Source of the DNA: an uncultured Phocaeicola sp.
Lineage (GTDB): Bacteria > Bacteroidota > Bacteroidia > Bacteroidales > Bacteroidaceae
NCBI GenBank assembly: GCA_944319745.1
Contig: CALUET010000013.1
Location: 107,303 to 171,302 of the forward strand
Direction: 5' to 3'
DNA: 64,000 nt
The translations under genes were made by a program, and so were the position numbers. This document shows positions 62,832 to 64,000 of this stretch, piece after piece. Numbering within the stretch: position 1 is the stretch's first letter; each line of letters opens with the position of its first letter. Below the pieces are notes generated by a model. That model searched no databases and was not told where the DNA came from. It worked only from the letters and a program-made list of their open reading frames with translations.

Positions 62832-63758
62832 ATGAAGGTTTACAAATCATTCGATGAAATGAGAGAATCTCTAAAAGATGAGTCCGATTTTAGAGAATAT
62901 CTTGAACAAGCAAGGTGGAGAGGTACACCAATATGTCCTCACTGCGGTTGTATATCCACAGAGCATTACAAGTTAAAGACCAAAGGAGAGTTCAAAGGTC
63001 TGTACAAATGCAAGCATTGCCGAGAAAGGTTCACGGTAACAACCAAGACAATGTTTGACAGAACCCATATTCCTTTGAAAAAATGGTTTGAGGTAATCTT
63101 TATATTCCTCACCAACAAGACTGGTATAAGCAGTATGTTTATTCACAGACTTACGGGTGTTACACAGAAAACCGCTTGGTTCATGCTCAACAGAATAAGA
63201 CAGAACATGAACAAGATAATGAAGTTCAAGGATATAGTGCAGATTGACGAAACCTATGTGAGTGTGAAACGCAAGAAAGGCCAACACTCACAAGGACGAA
63301 GCCTTAAAACCAAAGTGCCGGTAGTCGGATTTCGTTCCGGTTCAATGGTAAACACATTCATAACAAAGGACGCCACAAAGAAAACCTTGCTTCCTCTGAT
63401 AAAAGAGATTGTGGAGAAAGGCTCAACAGTCGTAACTGATGAATGGGGTGCATACAATGGCTTGAACAAGCACGGCTATACACATGAAAGAGTCAATCAC
63501 TCTCATGGCCAATATGTGAACAAGTCGGGATTCTCGACCAATGGCATTGAAAATTTCTGGTCACACTTGAAACGAATGATATTCGGAATATATCGCAAAG
63601 TATCGGCAAAGCATCTGTACTGGTATTGTGCTGAATGTGCATACCGATACAATACAAGAAACCTTGAAGATGGTGAGAGACTTGCGCTATTTTTATCCGA
63701 AGCAATAACCACATTGACATACAAAGAGACCATACATCAAGAGATGTTTGCATTCTAA
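62832..63758 (+). mobile_element. IS1595-family (ISXO2-like) transposase gene
   Basis: A 308-residue transposase; an in-frame ATG at 62793 would add 13 residues. A zinc ribbon near the N-terminus (CPHCGCIS and YKCKHCRERF) is followed by the catalytic Asp in VQIDETYVS, another in VVTDEWGAYNG and the Glu or Asn region in STNGIENFWSHLK, matching the IS1595 family. The last residues match the family end (AECAYRYNTR and ALFLSEAITT). I could not find clear terminal inverted repeats. The gene looks intact. Confidence 0.9.
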
Positions 63759-63775
63759 ATAGTAATTTTGTTCTC

Positions 63776-63950
63776 GCAACAGCCTTGCATGATTTGCATA
63801 GGTGAGAAATAAGGTATATTTTTGTACCGAAATATTGGATAGAACACGGAAGTGTTTGAACCTTATTCCTTTCAGACGAATCTGGTAAATTTTTCTTGGA
63901 CGGGAATAAGTGCCACCTCTCACTATGCTATATGGTGCAGAGGCTGTTGC
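63776..63950. repeat. 10-bp inverted repeat flanking a promoter
   Basis: GCAACAGCCT at 63776-63785 and its reverse complement at 63941-63950 enclose the promoter at 63793-63824. The left copy starts 18 bp after the transposase stop. It could be part of an insertion element end, or of an invertible segment; ten bases are too few to decide. Confidence 0.35.
63793..63824 (+). promoter_or_regulatory. Strong Bacteroidota promoter
   Basis: TTTG at 63793-63796 is followed after 20 nt by TATTTTTG (63817-63824), matching the Bacteroidota consensus in both elements and spacing. It directs transcription into the ORF at the right edge through a leader of about 95 nt. Confidence 0.7.
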
Positions 63951-64000
63951 TTATTTAGTCCAAAGGCTTTACCAGAGCCTGTCTGAAGAAATAGCAATGG
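63925..64000 (+). CDS. Partial unidentified ORF running off the right edge
   Basis: An ATG at 63925 opens a frame to the window end (25 full codons, starting MLYGAEAVAYLVQRLYQSLS). A GTG at 63910 in the same frame is an alternative start; no good ribosome-binding site is visible. The strong promoter upstream supports a real gene. I do not recognise the product. Confidence 0.4.
   Translation, partial: MLYGAEAVAYLVQRLYQSLSEEIAM

Noticed and set aside
63693-63923. A 76-residue minus-strand ORF over the end of the transposase
   Set aside because: Overlaps the conserved transposase C-terminus and the consensus plus-strand promoter; no independent support.
1-64000. tRNA, rRNA, CRISPR array, prophage or replication origin
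   Set aside because: I looked for cloverleaf-like GGTTCRANYCC regions, evenly spaced repeats, phage gene order and DnaA-box clusters and saw none. A tRNAscan or CRISPR finder run would settle it.

Overview
The window is a 64 kb piece of a Bacteroidales chromosome (phylum Bacteroidota), most like a gut Bacteroides or Parabacteroides relative. The reasons are: -7 boxes of the form TAnnTTTG ahead of many genes (with an upstream TTTG in a few); the linked acpP-fabF-rnc-pfkA genes; families typical of the phylum (GH3-like protein, DUF1080, DUF3108, DUF4254, YfhO, AraC-controlled RND efflux); and secreted proteins with lipoboxes or signal peptides ending in AQ. I cannot fix the genus from the sequence alone. 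Coding density is high. I saw no rRNA, tRNA, CRISPR array or prophage.

Layout. 1-6127: three glycosyltransferases (plus the tail of a gene entering from the left) and a secreted GH38 alpha-mannosidase. 6215-14689: mostly housekeeping. It holds a YfhO membrane protein, the divergent mtnN-luxS operon of the activated methyl cycle, a secreted DUF1080 protein, rpsO, typA and a U32-family protein. 14879-19055: a small secreted carbohydrate cluster with a Gfo/Idh oxidoreductase, a GH5 enzyme with a Tat-like signal, an unrecognised secreted protein and an SGNH esterase. 19135-28384: an envelope glycan locus read outward from a shared promoter region. Two glycosyltransferases run left; a deacetylase, a polyprenyl-phosphate glycosyltransferase, a GtrA flippase, a GT87, an LTA-synthase-like phosphotransferase and an MsbA-type exporter run right.

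28387-31253 holds an mnmA paralogue behind a short terminated leader, then cysS. 31379-38139 is a three-gene RND efflux operon and its divergent AraC regulator. 38200-42686 is a CDP-alcohol type cluster: a nucleotidyltransferase, an ATP-grasp protein and a HAD protein on the plus strand, meeting a CDP-alcohol phosphatidyltransferase and a YbhN-type membrane protein on the minus strand. It looks like a pathway for an unknown polar lipid head group and is the best candidate here for an undescribed system. 42721-46962 is a minus-strand run of GH3-like, Ig-like lipoprotein and DUF3108 genes. 47108-51843 holds pfkA and the acpP-fabF-rnc operon plus pdxB.

51981-61299 is a lipooligosaccharide-type locus: DUF4254, a GT9 heptosyltransferase-like protein, a lipid A acyltransferase, then GT90, GT11-like, GT2, WbsX-like, GT8 and GT2 proteins. 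dusB follows at 61398-62384. The last 1.6 kb is AT-rich, carries an IS1595-type transposase and ends in a strong promoter feeding an unidentified ORF cut by the window edge.

Taken together, the window is dominated by cell-surface construction: sugar activation, sugar transfer, lipid carriers, flippases and exporters, interleaved with housekeeping genes. Functions below come from sequence motifs and family knowledge; no search was run.
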